Below are positions 5,462 to 5,465 of a stretch of 5,465 bases of DNA, piece after piece. The position numbers and the translations under genes are program-made. Location of the stretch: positions 1-5,465 of the forward strand of contig CAMBHC010000207.1 of NCBI GenBank assembly GCA_945866285.1, written 5' to 3'. This stretch comes from Candidatus Sulfopaludibacter sp. SbA3 (GTDB lineage: Bacteria > Acidobacteriota > Vicinamibacteria > Vicinamibacterales > UBA2999). Below the pieces are notes generated by a model. That model was not told the origin of the DNA and ran no database searches. It saw nothing but the letters and a program-made list of their open reading frames with translations. Numbering within the stretch: the first letter of the stretch is position 1; every line of letters begins with the position of its first letter.

Positions 5462-5465
5462 CCTC

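Overview
The window is about 65% GC by eye, is packed with coding sequence, and reads as ordinary chromosomal DNA of a Gram-negative bacterium. Three minus-strand genes (nagZ, ldcA, mpl) form a muropeptide-recycling set for meso-diaminopimelate peptidoglycan. High GC, GTG starts, gene overlaps of 1 or 4 bases and a paired-hairpin intergenic element made me think of Acidobacteriota, perhaps Vicinamibacteria. That placement is an impression, not proof.

Layout: the only real intergenic gap is 4391-4468. It separates a plus-strand GHMP-family sugar kinase (4469-5461) from a minus-strand run of five genes transcribed leftward: nagZ (4390-3287), ldcA (3290-2370), mpl (2370-976), pxpB (979-320) and pxpC (323 to the left edge, incomplete). 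Every junction after nagZ overlaps by 4 bases (GTGA or ATGA) or 1 base (TAGTG). This suggests one translationally coupled operon. The gap holds two adjacent hairpins and a palindromic AATTATAATT that places a perfect TATAAT on both strands, so both transcription units may start from one shared bidirectional promoter core. On the plus side the predicted transcription start falls on the kinase GTG, suggesting a leaderless mRNA. On the minus side the two hairpins would lie in the nagZ leader.

How the genes work together: NagZ releases GlcNAc from imported muropeptides, LdcA trims the terminal D-Ala from tetrapeptides, and Mpl joins the resulting tripeptide to UDP-MurNAc so that it re-enters wall synthesis. 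PxpB and PxpC are subunits of the ATP-dependent 5-oxoprolinase; their partner PxpA may lie beyond the left edge. Having them in the same run suggests a link between wall-peptide recycling and scavenging of cyclised glutamate (inferred).

The main anomaly is that nagZ carries an in-frame TAG at codon 87. Family-like sequence continues in the same frame on both sides and the catalytic residues downstream are intact. It may be a recent nonsense mutation, a sequence error, or a stop that is bypassed by readthrough or reinitiation. I see no mobile element, CRISPR array, tRNA or rRNA, and no clearly new multi-gene system.
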